Counted from the stretch's first letter, positions 38,028-47,370 are shown. The stretch is 64,000 nucleotides of DNA from Streptomyces hiroshimensis (GCF_014650335.1 NZ_BMUT01000014.1:107176-171175), one strand, 5' to 3'. The notes: generated by a model not told the origin, from the letters alone. Translations and numbers: made by a program.

Positions 38028-39377
38028 GTGACAGATGGCATTCAGGAGTTCCCGCTTGGGCTCGGGACCACATTCGCACCGCACTCGGTGTGTGCCGGCA
38101 ACCACGGCAAACTCTGGGTCACCACGACCAACACAGCCACCACGGGCAGTGGGTGTGTCGTTGGCGTCAAGACTCTGCGGCCGGGGGAGTTGAGCCCGGC
38201 GAACCATTCACACATGCCCCGGCTCTCCGCGGGGATCATGAAGGATCCGCTCGGCGCCGCCAAGGTGTGGTTCGCCGCGCCGGCGCCCCCGCAGCAGCAG
38301 GACCCGATCGTGTCGATGCTGACCACGGCGGGATACCCCGTCACGTTCTATCCGCTGGAGCCCGACGCCAAGGCGGAGAGCATCGCACTCGAGACGACGA
38401 AGAAGGGCGGCTCGGGAGAGCCGACGTACGAGTACAGCCTGCTGTTCGCCGAACCCGTGCATAAGTACGTGGGCGTGCTGCCAATCACGCAGTCCGGCGC
38501 CGGCCAGGTCGAGAAGATGGTCGTCGAGCACAACACGTGGCTCTGGGACGTGGCCGTCAGCACCGAGGCGGACGGGAAGACCCACACGTACTGGGTCACC
38601 GGTCAGGCGAACACCACTCCGGCCCGCACCGACAACGGCCTGTACAAGCGTGGCCCCGGGGAGCGCACCTGGGAGCGCATCATCCTGCCCGGCGGGGCGA
38701 CGCAGAAGCCCTTCTACGTGAAGGCCGACACGGAAGCGGTGTGGGTGACCGCCACCAACCCGAACCAGGTGATCCGGATCAACCTGGCCACCGGGCGGTC
38801 GAAGGAGCGGAACCTGGGCACGGCTGTCCCGCAGCAGCTGACGTTCACCCCGGAAGGCGAGGTCTGGGTCGCCTCCAGCGAGGGGATCCACGTGTTCGAC
38901 GGTCAGATGGAGGAGGAGGGCACCATCATCCGGCTCCCCAGTGGCGGCAAGGCCAAGGGGATCTGCGTCGGCAGCGACGGCAACATCTGGTACACGAACC
39001 CCGACAAGAAGACCTTGGGCAGGTACCCCACCGCGATCGCCCGACTGGGAGCGCCCACCCGTCTCGGCCGGACCCAGGTGGTGTCCCACACCGAGACCGT
39101 GCTGCACTCCAAGGAGCACGTCGACGCGCCGCTCGTCGCCGAGTACGTGGCCGGCGGCCGGCCGATCCCGGGCATCCCGCTCACCTGTCGCATCGAGGCG
39201 GAGGGCGCGACCTTCGAGGACAACACCCGGGAACGGGTGATCCTGACCGACCAGCGCGGCCGTGTCTGCCTGCCTCCCGTGTACGCCGGGGAATTCGAGG
39301 AGGAGGCGCTTCTGAGCGTCGGCCTCGGGGACACCGAGCCGCACGTGGCCACGACGCTCCACGTCAGGCCCGCGTAA
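38028..39377 (+). CDS. beta-propeller (virginiamycin B lyase-like) protein with Ig-like C-terminus
   Basis: About 449 residues. Blade-like repeats: HGKLWVTTT, EVWVASSEGIHVF, DGNIWYTNPDK, typical of Vgb/NHL propellers. The last ~90 residues (SKEHVDAPLVAEY, GIPLTCRIEAEG, ILTDQRGRVCLPP) look like a bacterial Ig-like (invasin-type) domain. GTG at 38028 has GGACGGAG upstream; an in-frame ATG at 37986 is less well placed. No signal peptide, so it acts in the cytoplasm or is delivered by the CIS. Antibiotic lyase activity is unlikely without the known catalytic His pattern; I infer a structural or recognition role. Confidence 0.7.
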   Translation: MTDGIQEFPLGLGTTFAPHSVCAGNHGKLWVTTTNTATTGSGCVVGVKTLRPGELSPANHSHMPRLSAGIMKDPLGAAKVWFAAPAPPQQQDPIVSMLTTAGYPVTFYPLEPDAKAESIALETTKKGGSGEPTYEYSLLFAEPVHKYVGVLPITQSGAGQVEKMVVEHNTWLWDVAVSTEADGKTHTYWVTGQANTTPARTDNGLYKRGPGERTWERIILPGGATQKPFYVKADTEAVWVTATNPNQVIRINLATGRSKERNLGTAVPQQLTFTPEGEVWVASSEGIHVFDGQMEEEGTIIRLPSGGKAKGICVGSDGNIWYTNPDKKTLGRYPTAIARLGAPTRLGRTQVVSHTETVLHSKEHVDAPLVAEYVAGGRPIPGIPLTCRIEAEGATFEDNTRERVILTDQRGRVCLPPVYAGEFEEEALLSVGLGDTEPHVATTLHVRPA

Positions 39378-39390
39378 CGCCTTCCCCGCC

Positions 39391-39418
39391 GCTGACGGAC
39401 CGCCGCCGGTCCGTCAGC
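39391..39418 (+). terminator. 11-bp perfect hairpin between the two propeller genes
   Basis: GCTGACGGACC (39391-39401) pairs with GGTCCGTCAGC (39408-39418), 6-base loop, 13 bp after the first gene's stop and 34 bp before the next start. It could end or attenuate transcription into the next gene. Confidence 0.55.
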
Positions 39419-39452
39419 CGGTCCATGTCTTTCCCCCGGAGGGAGCAGCAGA

Positions 39453-41030
39453 ATGCCGGCCGACGTGACACCCGTAACCCCCGTGACGCCCACCTCCACC
39501 AGCGACAGCGACAAATTTCCTCTGCAAGGCGCAGCCGTCGACCTGACATGGAACGTCGAAGACAACCGTCTGTGGTTCGTGACGGCCGAAGGCGGCATGG
39601 GATATCTCGATCCCCGCGGCCACAGCAACACGCTCTTCCCCCCGGCCTTCGGCTTGGCGGGCCGGGCGGATTCCCTTCTCTCCTGGCCGGGCCACGGTGT
39701 GTGGTCGTATGTCGCCAGGGAAGGCGAATCCGCCTTCGTCCGGTGCGACCAGGACGGCAACTACCAGGTCCGCTCCGTGAGCGGCAGTTCCCGCTGCCGG
39801 GCGCTGGCCCTCGCTGAGGACGAGCACGGCGGCTCCGTGCTCGTCGCCCCGCTCGCGGACCGGAATGTGCTGGTCTTCCTGGAGCCCGGGGGAGGCGTCG
39901 AGACGTCCCAGGTCTACTTCGCCGGCCTGTACGGGATCGCTGTCGCGGAGCAGGACCCGACGCAGGTGTGGCTCAGCTCCCCCGAGAGCAAGGCCGTGTT
40001 CGCCTACGACATGGTCACGGGCCGATTCGGCGAGCCCATCAGCGTCGGCGCTGAGGCCCAGGACCTGGCGATCAGCGCCGCCGGAGACGTCCTGTGGGTG
40101 GCCACCCCCGGAAACCGGCTCTACCGGTACGCCGTCAAAGACCACCGGTTCACACAGATCGACATCCCCTCCCCGGCCCACCGGCTCCTCGTGTCGGGCG
40201 ACGGCACGCTCTGGTTCGCCAGTGTCGAGGGGGACACGATCGGGTACGTCCTGCCGGGGGAGGGCACGGCGTCGGTGATCTCCACCGGCTCCCGGTCTCG
40301 CCCGTCGGGCCTCGCCCTTGCCGGGGACGGCCAGCTGTGGGTGGCCCTGTCCGGGGAGAACGCCCTGCAGCGCGTGTCCCGGCACCGGCTCGCCGTGCAG
40401 TCCGGCGACCACCAGACGGCCGAGGTGGGGCAGCGCTTCCCCGAGCCGCTCGTCGTCAAGGCGACGCTGCTGGACGGAACGCCCGTGGCCAAGCAGCGGA
40501 TCGAGTTCTCGGTCGAGGCCGGGTCGGCCGTCTTCGAGAACGGCAAGTCGACGGAGATCCGCTACACCGGGTCCGAAGCGGACCAGATCGGTGTGGCGAC
40601 CAGCTCGCTGCTCAAGGCGCTCAAGGAAGGGCCCTGCGTCGTCACCGCCCGCTGGACCGAGGCCGACGCCGTGACTTCGTTCTCCCGGCTTGTCGTCACT
40701 CCGGAGCGGGGCGTCGCGGACCACGTCCGTTACGTCTCGGGAGCGGGTCAGACGGTTCCCGCGGGCAAGTCCTTCGACGAGCCGATGAAGGTCGTCGTCG
40801 AGGACAAGAACGGCAACCCCGTCGAGGGCGCCGAGGTCACCTTCAAGATCCGTGGCGAGAACGTGGCGTCGTTCCCGGGCGGAAAGGACACCGTCAAGGT
40901 GAAGAGCGGGCCCGACGGTTCGGTCGAGTCGCCCGTTCTGACCGCCGGGGACAAGCCCGGCGTGTTCTCGGTGCGGGTCTGGGTCGTCAAGACCGCGGTG
41001 AGCCTCCTGCTCGATCAGACCATCGAGTGA
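39453..41030 (+). CDS. beta-propeller protein with two Ig-like domains
   Basis: A 525-residue companion of the preceding protein. Residues about 20-310 carry propeller blades (NRLWFVTAEGGMGYLD, TQVWLSSPESKAVFAYD, DGTLWFASVEGDTIGYV, DGQLWVALSGENALQRV). Then two tandem Ig-like domains of invasin type: VVKATLLDGTPVAKQRIEF and MKVVVEDKNGNPVEGAEVTF. No signal peptide. ATG at 39453 follows GGAGGGAGCAGC. Such mixed architectures are known in tail fibres and adhesins, so a CIS fibre or target-recognition role is my inference from position. Confidence 0.7.
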   Translation: MPADVTPVTPVTPTSTSDSDKFPLQGAAVDLTWNVEDNRLWFVTAEGGMGYLDPRGHSNTLFPPAFGLAGRADSLLSWPGHGVWSYVAREGESAFVRCDQDGNYQVRSVSGSSRCRALALAEDEHGGSVLVAPLADRNVLVFLEPGGGVETSQVYFAGLYGIAVAEQDPTQVWLSSPESKAVFAYDMVTGRFGEPISVGAEAQDLAISAAGDVLWVATPGNRLYRYAVKDHRFTQIDIPSPAHRLLVSGDGTLWFASVEGDTIGYVLPGEGTASVISTGSRSRPSGLALAGDGQLWVALSGENALQRVSRHRLAVQSGDHQTAEVGQRFPEPLVVKATLLDGTPVAKQRIEFSVEAGSAVFENGKSTEIRYTGSEADQIGVATSSLLKALKEGPCVVTARWTEADAVTSFSRLVVTPERGVADHVRYVSGAGQTVPAGKSFDEPMKVVVEDKNGNPVEGAEVTFKIRGENVASFPGGKDTVKVKSGPDGSVESPVLTAGDKPGVFSVRVWVVKTAVSLLLDQTIE

Positions 41031-41171
41031 CGACCGCAATGTGCTGAACGGCTGAACGACATCCCGGCTTCCGTCCGTCCGTACGCCTGCTGGCGCCGGT
41101 GGGCGGGCGGAAGCCGGCCCCGACGGCCCGGTGGCCGCACGCCCGATGCCCGATGGAGGAACCGCACCGCC

Positions 41172-41582
41172 ATGCCCCAGACCGGATCGCAGGACAACGG
41201 ATCCCCGCTGCGCACCGAGTTCGACTTCGAACTGCCCCACGGCTACGTGGACGCCGCAGGAACCGTCCACCGCCGCGGCGCCATGCGGCTCGCCACCGCC
41301 CGGGACGAGCTCTCGCCACTGATCGACCAGCGTGTCCGGGAGAACCCCGCCTATCTCGGGGTCGTCCTGCTCAGCCTCGTCATCACCCGCCTGGGAACGG
41401 TGACCGACATCCACGCGGGCGTGGTGGAAGGGCTCTTCGCCACGGACCTCGCCTACCTCCAGGACTTCTACCGGCGCATCAACGGCCTCGACTCCGGCCA
41501 CGGCGCCGTCGCCTGCCCGTCCTGCGGCACCAGCTTCGCCGTGCCCGGCGTGGTGGCCGGTGGCCGCCTGGGGGAAGCATGA
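41172..41582 (+). CDS. tail-assembly-chaperone-like protein of the CIS
   Basis: A 136-residue protein: TVHRRGAMRLATARDELSPL, NPAYLGVVLLSLVITRLG and GVVEGLFATDLAYLQDFYRRIN form a conserved core seen beside phage-tail-like gene clusters. A CPSCGTSF half zinc ribbon follows near the C-terminus. Size, position before a very small gene and overlap with it in the -1 frame recall the phage tail chaperone pair (lambda G/GT). Role by analogy; first CIS particle gene on the plus strand. Confidence 0.7.
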   Translation: MPQTGSQDNGSPLRTEFDFELPHGYVDAAGTVHRRGAMRLATARDELSPLIDQRVRENPAYLGVVLLSLVITRLGTVTDIHAGVVEGLFATDLAYLQDFYRRINGLDSGHGAVACPSCGTSFAVPGVVAGGRLGEA

Positions 41583-41746
41583 CGCACCCTGCGCACCGGC
41601 TCCGGGAAGAGGTGGCGTACATCGCCTACCACTTCCACTGGGGATACGAGGACCTCCTCTCCCTGCCGCACGAGGAGCGGCGCGCCTGGGTGCGTGAGAT
41701 CGCCGGGATCAACACCGCGCTCACCGAGGGGCGGGGTGCGCGGTGA
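41579..41746 (+). CDS. DUF6760-type small CIS protein (55 aa)
   Basis: A 55-residue helical protein: LREEVAYIAYHFHWGYEDLLSLPHEERRAWV broken over two helices, then IAGIN. This matches the short protein that follows the chaperone-like gene in eCIS loci. ATG overlaps the upstream stop (ATGA, 41579-41582) and its own stop overlaps the next GTG (41743-41746). It lies in the -1 frame of the preceding gene, so it could also be made as a fusion by frameshifting at a GGGGG run. Confidence 0.7.
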   Translation: MTHPAHRLREEVAYIAYHFHWGYEDLLSLPHEERRAWVREIAGINTALTEGRGAR

Positions 41747-44226
41747 ACCCGATGGGGCGGTGGCGCCGCCCCCGCACCGTCCGCAAGGACTCCGCCCCGG
41801 TCGTCGTGGCCGCCCCCGCCGTTCCGGAGCGGCCTTGCGGGGAGTGGCGGACGCTGGCGCCCGTCGGGCTGGTGCGGCTGCCGGTCCTGGGCGCCGGCGG
41901 GCCTGCCGCCTTCCGGGAGCAACTCGCGGCGTGGCGCCCGGCGCCGACCGTCACGACGGCCGGCCGTCTGCTGCCGCGTGCGGTGCCGCTGGCCGGGGTG
42001 GCGGCGCAGGGGCCGTTCGCGGCCTTGCCGCGGTGGAGCCCTCCGGGCGGGGCATCGGTCGCTTCGGCGCTGCCGTACGCGGTGGTGGACGGCATACCGA
42101 TGCTCCCTGACGGGGTGCTGGGCGAGGCCACGGGCGGCGGTGCTGACGGCTCTCCTGAGGCTGCCTCTGAGACTGCTCTTGGCGCCTCTGTCGAGGTCTC
42201 GGACGTTTCGGTTTTGCCTCGGACGGGGCGGCGTGACGTGCTGAGATCGGCGCTCAAGTCCCTTGGGGGCCGGGGGAGGTGGGCGGAGGCGCCGGGGGTT
42301 CCTACGCCGGTCGGCGCGACGGCCGCGCCCGCGTCGGGTCGGCTGCCGGGTGAGGCCGCCGGGGTGGCTGTGCCCGGCGGGCACGGTCGGGGTGCGACAG
42401 CGGCGGGTCCGGCTGCCGACGCGGGCCGGGGATCGGCCACGACCAGGGCCATGGCCGCGATACGTGCAGGTCGTGGTGGGGTCACGGGGGGTCCGGCCGG
42501 CGACGGGGCCGGAGGATCGGCCACGACCAGGGCCACAGCCGCGGTACGTGCCGGTCGGCCGGGCCCGAGGGCCGGTGGCCGCCCCGATCCCGCTGCAGGC
42601 TCCCGTCCCGGCCGGGATACCGGGGCGGTTCCCGGGACGGACGCGAGCGCGGCCGTCGCCGACGGCTCTCCCGGGCTAGGTCGTGGTCTCCGCGAGGGAG
42701 CCGCCTCGGCGCCGGCGGAGCCTCTGCACGGCCGTAGACGTGACGACGGGGCGGCCGGTGCCCATGCGGGGGCCGGCGCCGTTCTGAGCGGCCCCGGGGG
42801 CGGGCACGGTCCGCTGCCTCCGTCTGTGCCCCTTCCTCCGGCTGGAGCGGGCCCCGGCGCCGGGCCGGGTACGGGGGCGGGTACGGGGTCGGTTCCCCGC
42901 GTTGATGCCGGGGGGCGTCGGGGCTCGCCGGGCGTGGAAAACGGCTCGCAGGCGGGGCCTGTTGGAGGCACCGGCCTCGGCGCTGGGCCCGTTTTCGGGC
43001 CTGTCCCTCATCCAGGCGGCGGCCATGGGGAGGGTTCCGGAGAGTTCTCCGGCCCGGTATCCGACTCACCTTCGGGGCGGTTCGTAGAGACCGGTCGTGG
43101 CCCGGGTGCCGGGGGACGGACGGGCTCCGGCTCCGGCGTCGGGCCGGGGTGGGGATCTGCTGCCCGTGCCGGTGTCGGCCAAGGGGACGTTCCTGGTGAA
43201 CCCGGTGCAGGGTCGGCCTTTGTTCCCCCTCGCGGCACCGGTCACGGGGACGGCCTCGGCGAATCCGGTGCTGCACCGGGCCTGTCGACGGGGCCTGTTG
43301 CAGGCACCGGCTTTGGCCTGGGGGTCGGGGGGTGGGTGAATTCCGGTCCCGGTGCAGGGCCGGGCTTTGTTCCCCTGCGCGGTACCGGCCACGGGGACGA
43401 CGGTGAATCCGGCGCGTCATTCGGCTTACCGGTGGGGCCCGTTGCAAGCCCCCGCCTCGGCCCTGGTACAGGGAGACGGATGGGCTCCGGCCCCGGTGCC
43501 GGGATCCGTACAGGGTCCGCCGCGGAGGCCGGGCCCAGCGGTTCAGGACCAGCCGCAGAACCTCCGGCCGTCTCCGGTGGGCTAGGTGGCCCGAGGCCCC
43601 TCCCCGGGTGGATTGCAGGGACCGGTCCCGGGACCGATCCGTTTCCCTGGAGCCTTCCGCATGCGGACATGACCTCCCCGCCGCCGCTCCCCGGCCACGG
43701 CACCGCTTTCCCGGGCGATTCCCACCCGGAATCGCCCGCTCGCAATGACGGCCCCCCGCGCGTAGGCATGAGGCTGTCTCCCGCTGCCGCTGCCGCTGCC
43801 GATCCCGGGCGGGCCGCCGAGAACGGCCCCCGGCCCCACTCCGCCCCCCGACGGCTGGGGATCGGTCAACCCCTGCGGGAGGTGCCCCGTACCGCCATGC
43901 CTCTCGCAGCGCCTCCGCCCACCGGCGGCCCCGGTGCGACGCCGCCCCATGGAGGCGGGATCTCCGTCCCGCCCTCCACGACCGCGCCCTCACCCGGGTC
44001 TCCGATCAGCGGCCCCGCCCCTGTCGCCATCCCTGACACCGCCTCAGTCGCCCGAGAAGTCGCCCGCAGCCACACGAACCTCCTGGCCGAGGCCGTACTC
44101 CCCGCCCTGGAGGCGTCACCCCGCGCCCGGCGGGCGCAGCGGTCCCGCCCGTTCGCGTACGACCAGCCCACCCCCGCTCCCGCCGCCCCCGCTCCCTTCC
44201 CCTGGGGATCCGCCGATCCCCGTTAG
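41743..44226 (+). CDS. 827-aa Gly/Pro/Ala-rich CIS protein with internal repeats
   Basis: GTG start in a GTGA overlap. Residues 1-120 look folded (GEWRTLAPVGLVRLPVLG, FREQLAAWRPAP, LPYAVVDGIPMLPDG); 120-770 are disordered and Gly-rich; the last ~60 (HTNLLAEAVLPALEASPRARRAQ) are helical. Two degenerate repeat types are seen: GSATTRAMAAIRAGR/GSATTRATAAVRAGR, and a roughly 51-residue unit around RGTGHGDGLGESGA. Leu562 is TTA (43426-43428). No homologue is recognised; tape-measure, fibre or scaffold roles are possible. Long minus-strand open frames here are shadows. Confidence 0.65.
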   Translation: MNPMGRWRRPRTVRKDSAPVVVAAPAVPERPCGEWRTLAPVGLVRLPVLGAGGPAAFREQLAAWRPAPTVTTAGRLLPRAVPLAGVAAQGPFAALPRWSPPGGASVASALPYAVVDGIPMLPDGVLGEATGGGADGSPEAASETALGASVEVSDVSVLPRTGRRDVLRSALKSLGGRGRWAEAPGVPTPVGATAAPASGRLPGEAAGVAVPGGHGRGATAAGPAADAGRGSATTRAMAAIRAGRGGVTGGPAGDGAGGSATTRATAAVRAGRPGPRAGGRPDPAAGSRPGRDTGAVPGTDASAAVADGSPGLGRGLREGAASAPAEPLHGRRRDDGAAGAHAGAGAVLSGPGGGHGPLPPSVPLPPAGAGPGAGPGTGAGTGSVPRVDAGGRRGSPGVENGSQAGPVGGTGLGAGPVFGPVPHPGGGHGEGSGEFSGPVSDSPSGRFVETGRGPGAGGRTGSGSGVGPGWGSAARAGVGQGDVPGEPGAGSAFVPPRGTGHGDGLGESGAAPGLSTGPVAGTGFGLGVGGWVNSGPGAGPGFVPLRGTGHGDDGESGASFGLPVGPVASPRLGPGTGRRMGSGPGAGIRTGSAAEAGPSGSGPAAEPPAVSGGLGGPRPLPGWIAGTGPGTDPFPWSLPHADMTSPPPLPGHGTAFPGDSHPESPARNDGPPRVGMRLSPAAAAAADPGRAAENGPRPHSAPRRLGIGQPLREVPRTAMPLAAPPPTGGPGATPPHGGGISVPPSTTAPSPGSPISGPAPVAIPDTASVAREVARSHTNLLAEAVLPALEASPRARRAQRSRPFAYDQPTPAPAAPAPFPWGSADPR

Positions 44227-44268
44227 CAACCCGCCGCCCCCGCCCCCGACCCGACGGAGCCCCCGCAC

Positions 44269-44700
44269 ATGCTGGACCAGCCGTTCGCCGTCAGTTCCCA
44301 CTTCCAGCTCTCCATCGGCCTCCACGCGCTGGGTTCGTTCACGTCCTGTGACGGCCTGGGCTGCGCGATGGAGGTCGAGGAGCGCGTCGAGGGCGGGATG
44401 AACGGGCACGTCTGGCAGCTGCCGACCCGGCTGCGCTACACGAACGTCGTGCTGACCCGGCCGCTGTCCCAGCAGACGGTCCTCATCTGGGCCTGGCTGC
44501 AGCAGCAGGTCCGTGAGCCGGTGCGGCTCCCGGGGCAGCTCGTGGCGCTCGGCCCGGACCGGCAGCCGATCGTGCGGTGGCTGCTGGACGGGGTCCTGCC
44601 GGTGCGCTGGAGCGGTCCGACGTTCGACGTGGACCAGTCCCAGCCGGCCCGGGAGACCTTGGAGATCACGCACAACGGCTTCCTGGGGATCACGGTCTGA
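44269..44700 (+). CDS. phage tail tube-like protein (gp19 family)
   Basis: A 143-residue protein: FAVSSHFQLSIGLHALGSFTSCDGLGC is the strand-turn opening of gp19-type tube proteins (FxV...F.ec.Gl), with MEVEERVEGG and the LTRPLSQQTVLIWAW segment, and an ending in which a strand precedes ETLEITHNGFLGITV. As it lies among baseplate genes rather than beside the sheath, it is best read as the tube-initiator (Cis5-like) subunit that joins tube to spike. ATG 44269 lies 42 bp after the previous stop. Confidence 0.8.
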   Translation: MLDQPFAVSSHFQLSIGLHALGSFTSCDGLGCAMEVEERVEGGMNGHVWQLPTRLRYTNVVLTRPLSQQTVLIWAWLQQQVREPVRLPGQLVALGPDRQPIVRWLLDGVLPVRWSGPTFDVDQSQPARETLEITHNGFLGITV

Positions 44701-44779
44701 CCCGTACCAGCCGGCCCGTACACGCTGGGCCGTACCCGTCGGCCCGGCCCCGCCCGCACACACCCTCCGAGAGGACCGC

Positions 44780-45577
44780 ATGCTGTCCGAGCTGCTGGGA
44801 GGCGCCCCGGTACGGGCCGCCCTCGTGATCTACGATCCGCCGACGGGCACCGGCAACACCCCGGGTCCCGAACGCGGGCGCGTCCGGCTGCACTTCAACC
44901 CGGACCGCGTCCAGGTGGGCAAGCAGGCCCGCTGGGACCGCAGCAGGGCGCCGTCCAACGGGGAAGCGGCCCAGGCGCAGTTCGTGGGTGCGCAGCCGCG
45001 GACGATGACGCTGGAAGTGTTCCTCGACGCGGGGGACTTCCGGTCGAGCGTGCAGGACCAGGTCGAGAAGCTGCTCGACTGCTGCGCCCCCACCTCCGCG
45101 AGCACCACGGCCAAGCCGGCCTCCGCGCCGTGGGTGCGGCTGGAGTGGGGACGCTCCCGGACGACGGCGTTCCTGGCGCTGGTGACGCAGGTCGACGCGA
45201 CGTACACGCGGTTCGGGCACGACGGCACGCCGCTGCGCGCCACCTGCAACGTCTCCCTGGAGGAGGTGGGCGGTTCGACGCCGCGGCAGAACCCGACGTC
45301 GGGCGCGGACGGGCCGGTGGCCTCGCACCGGGTGGTCGCGGGCGACACCCTCGCCGGGCTGGCCTGGCAGACGTACGGCGACGCCACCCGCTGGCGGGCC
45401 ATCGCCCGTGCCAACGCCGTCGACGACCCCTCCCGGGTGCCGCCGGGCACCGTACTGGTGCTGCCGGTCCTGGAGGAGCAGGCCGCGGAGGCACGCACCC
45501 GTGAGGCACGCACCAGTGGGGCGCACAGCGATGAGGCACGCACCGCGGAGGACCGCACCGTAGGAGGTCCCGCGTGA
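44780..45577 (+). CDS. LysM baseplate protein (gp53/Cis7-like)
   Basis: A 265-residue protein. The N-terminal domain (VRLHFNPDRVQVGKQARWDR, MTLEVFLDAGDF, ATCNVSLEEV) resembles the gp53-type tail protein, and a LysM domain follows (VASHRVVAGDTLAGLAWQTYG, WRAIARANAV, PPGTVLVLP). In CIS this protein links the spike hub to the tube. The last ~25 residues are low complexity from a GAGGCACGCACC-type repeat (EARTREARTSGA). ATG at 44780 follows GAGAGGACC; stop overlaps the spike gene. Confidence 0.83.
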   Translation: MLSELLGGAPVRAALVIYDPPTGTGNTPGPERGRVRLHFNPDRVQVGKQARWDRSRAPSNGEAAQAQFVGAQPRTMTLEVFLDAGDFRSSVQDQVEKLLDCCAPTSASTTAKPASAPWVRLEWGRSRTTAFLALVTQVDATYTRFGHDGTPLRATCNVSLEEVGGSTPRQNPTSGADGPVASHRVVAGDTLAGLAWQTYGDATRWRAIARANAVDDPSRVPPGTVLVLPVLEEQAAEARTREARTSGAHSDEARTAEDRTVGGPA

Positions 45578-47370
45578 CGCAGAGGCTGTACGCGGCCGAG
45601 CCGGTGATCGCCTTCGGTTCCGTTCTGCAGGAGCTGTGGGCCGACCGGCTCGTGGAGGCCGTGGTCGACACCGCCGTGGGCGCACCGGCCCGTGCCCGCC
45701 TGCGATTCCGGGATCCCGGCAACCGTCTCCTGGCGGCGGCCGGCATCAAGGTCGGTTCGCCCATGACGGTCTCCGTGGCCGCCGCCCGCCGCCGCGCCCG
45801 CGCGGAGATCTTCGACGGGGAGGTCACCGCGCTGGAGACCGAGGTGGACAGCGACGGCACCTTCACGACCGTACGGGCCATGGACCGGGGGCACCGGCTG
45901 ATGCGCGGGCGGCGCGTGGCCGCCTATGCCGACACGACCGTCGCCGAGGTCGCGCAGACGGCCGCGGGCCGGCACGGGCTGAAGACCGGCACCGTCGACG
46001 CGGAACGTACCCGGATCGAGCACTTGGCCCAGCCCAACCTGACCGACTGGGAGCTCCTCACCCACCTCGCCGACCAGCGCGGACTGCGCCTGTCGGTCGA
46101 GGGCAGCACCGTACACATGACCCGCCCCGCGGCAGCGAGCGGCGCGCCCGCGCCCACCACGGGAGCGGACCGCAGTCCGTACGTCCTTCAGTACGGGGTG
46201 AACCTGATGGCGCTGCGTGCCGCCGTGTCCTCCGAGGGGCAGGTCGCCGACGTGGAGGTCCGCGGCTGGGACCCCGACACCAAGGCGGCGCTGTCCGCCA
46301 CGGCGAGTGCGGGCCGGAGCGAGCGGCTGAGCGTGGGCGTCACCCCCGGGCAGCTCGGCGGCGCGTTCGGAGGCGCGTCGGCCGGGCTGCTCGTCAGCGG
46401 CCGTCCCTACACCGCCGCGCAGCAGGTGGACATCGCGGCCCGCGGGGTGGCGGAGGAGGCGGCCGCCGCCATGGCGCAGCTCTCCGCCGAGGCCGCGGGC
46501 GCCCCGGAGCTGCGGGCCGGCGTGCCGATCGCCCTGGCCGGAGTGGGCGAGCCGTTCACCGGCAAGTACACCGTCACCGCCTGCCGTCACGTCTTCGACG
46601 GCGAACAGGGCTACCGCACCCACGTCCAAGTGGGCCCGCTGCCCCCGCCCGTGGTGCCGTACCCGCCGCCGCTGTGCGGGCTCGGCGTCGCGGTGGGCGT
46701 GGTGACCGACACCAAGGAGTCGGGCCAGGGCGGGCGCGGCGCCGTACGGCTGCGCCTGCCCTGGCTCTCCCAGGACTACGTGACCGACTGGATCCGTACC
46801 GTCCAGTGGGGCGGGGCCGGCGGCGGGGGCGTCTTCGCGCCGGAGGCCGGGGACGAGGTCCTCGTCGGCTTCGAGCACGGGCGGCTGGACCGGCCGTACG
46901 TCATCGGCGGCCTCTACAACGGCGTCGACGCCCCCACCGAGCACGACCTGCCGCTCGTCGACGCGGACACCGGGCGCGCCAACCGCCGCTCGTTGGCCTC
47001 CCGCACGGGGGACCGCCTCGAACTCCTCAGCACCACCGACGGGCCCCAGGGCGTCCGGCTCCTGACCGGCGACGGCAAGCTCACCACCCACCTCGACCGG
47101 AAGGACACCACGATCGCCCTCGCGGCGGGAGAGGGCGAGAAGACCGTACGGGTCTCGCTCGACGGGCGCGGCGACGGCACCCTCACGATCGACGCAGGTG
47201 AGGCGGGCAGCGTGGTCATCAAAGCCGGCACCGTGACCGTCAAGGCGGAGGGCAGCGGCGGCGGGGAACTGCGGCTCGAAGGCGCCACCGTCACCGTCGA
47301 GAGCAAGGGCGAGCTCAAGCTCAACGGCAAGAAGACGACCATCACGGGCGACACCGTGGACATCAACTGA
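45574..47370 (+). CDS. VgrG/gp27-gp5-like spike protein
   Basis: A 598-residue protein. N-terminal gp27-like hub (residues about 1-340), then the gp5 OB-fold (about 368-455: GVVTDTKESGQGGRGAVRLRLPW, GDEVLVGFEHGRLDRPYVIGGLYNG), then a beta-helical needle with SVVIKAGTVTVKAEGSG and ELRLEGATVTVESKGELKLNG-type repeats ending GDTVDIN. GTG start overlaps the LysM gene stop (GTGA). No extra effector domain at the C-terminus. It is the trimeric puncturing spike of the CIS. Confidence 0.9.
   Translation: MTQRLYAAEPVIAFGSVLQELWADRLVEAVVDTAVGAPARARLRFRDPGNRLLAAAGIKVGSPMTVSVAAARRRARAEIFDGEVTALETEVDSDGTFTTVRAMDRGHRLMRGRRVAAYADTTVAEVAQTAAGRHGLKTGTVDAERTRIEHLAQPNLTDWELLTHLADQRGLRLSVEGSTVHMTRPAAASGAPAPTTGADRSPYVLQYGVNLMALRAAVSSEGQVADVEVRGWDPDTKAALSATASAGRSERLSVGVTPGQLGGAFGGASAGLLVSGRPYTAAQQVDIAARGVAEEAAAAMAQLSAEAAGAPELRAGVPIALAGVGEPFTGKYTVTACRHVFDGEQGYRTHVQVGPLPPPVVPYPPPLCGLGVAVGVVTDTKESGQGGRGAVRLRLPWLSQDYVTDWIRTVQWGGAGGGGVFAPEAGDEVLVGFEHGRLDRPYVIGGLYNGVDAPTEHDLPLVDADTGRANRRSLASRTGDRLELLSTTDGPQGVRLLTGDGKLTTHLDRKDTTIALAAGEGEKTVRVSLDGRGDGTLTIDAGEAGSVVIKAGTVTVKAEGSGGGELRLEGATVTVESKGELKLNGKKTTITGDTVDIN

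Noticed and set aside
38028..39377. Virginiamycin B lyase (antibiotic resistance)
   Set aside because: Propeller blades are similar, but the added Ig-like domain and CIS context argue for a structural or recognition role; no clear catalytic His pair was identified.
41721..43993. Two long minus-strand frames opposite the Gly-rich CIS gene
   Set aside because: The plus frame spans the whole interval, begins in a GTGA overlap and has recognisable ends; the minus frames are Pro/Arg-rich shadows with no start site.
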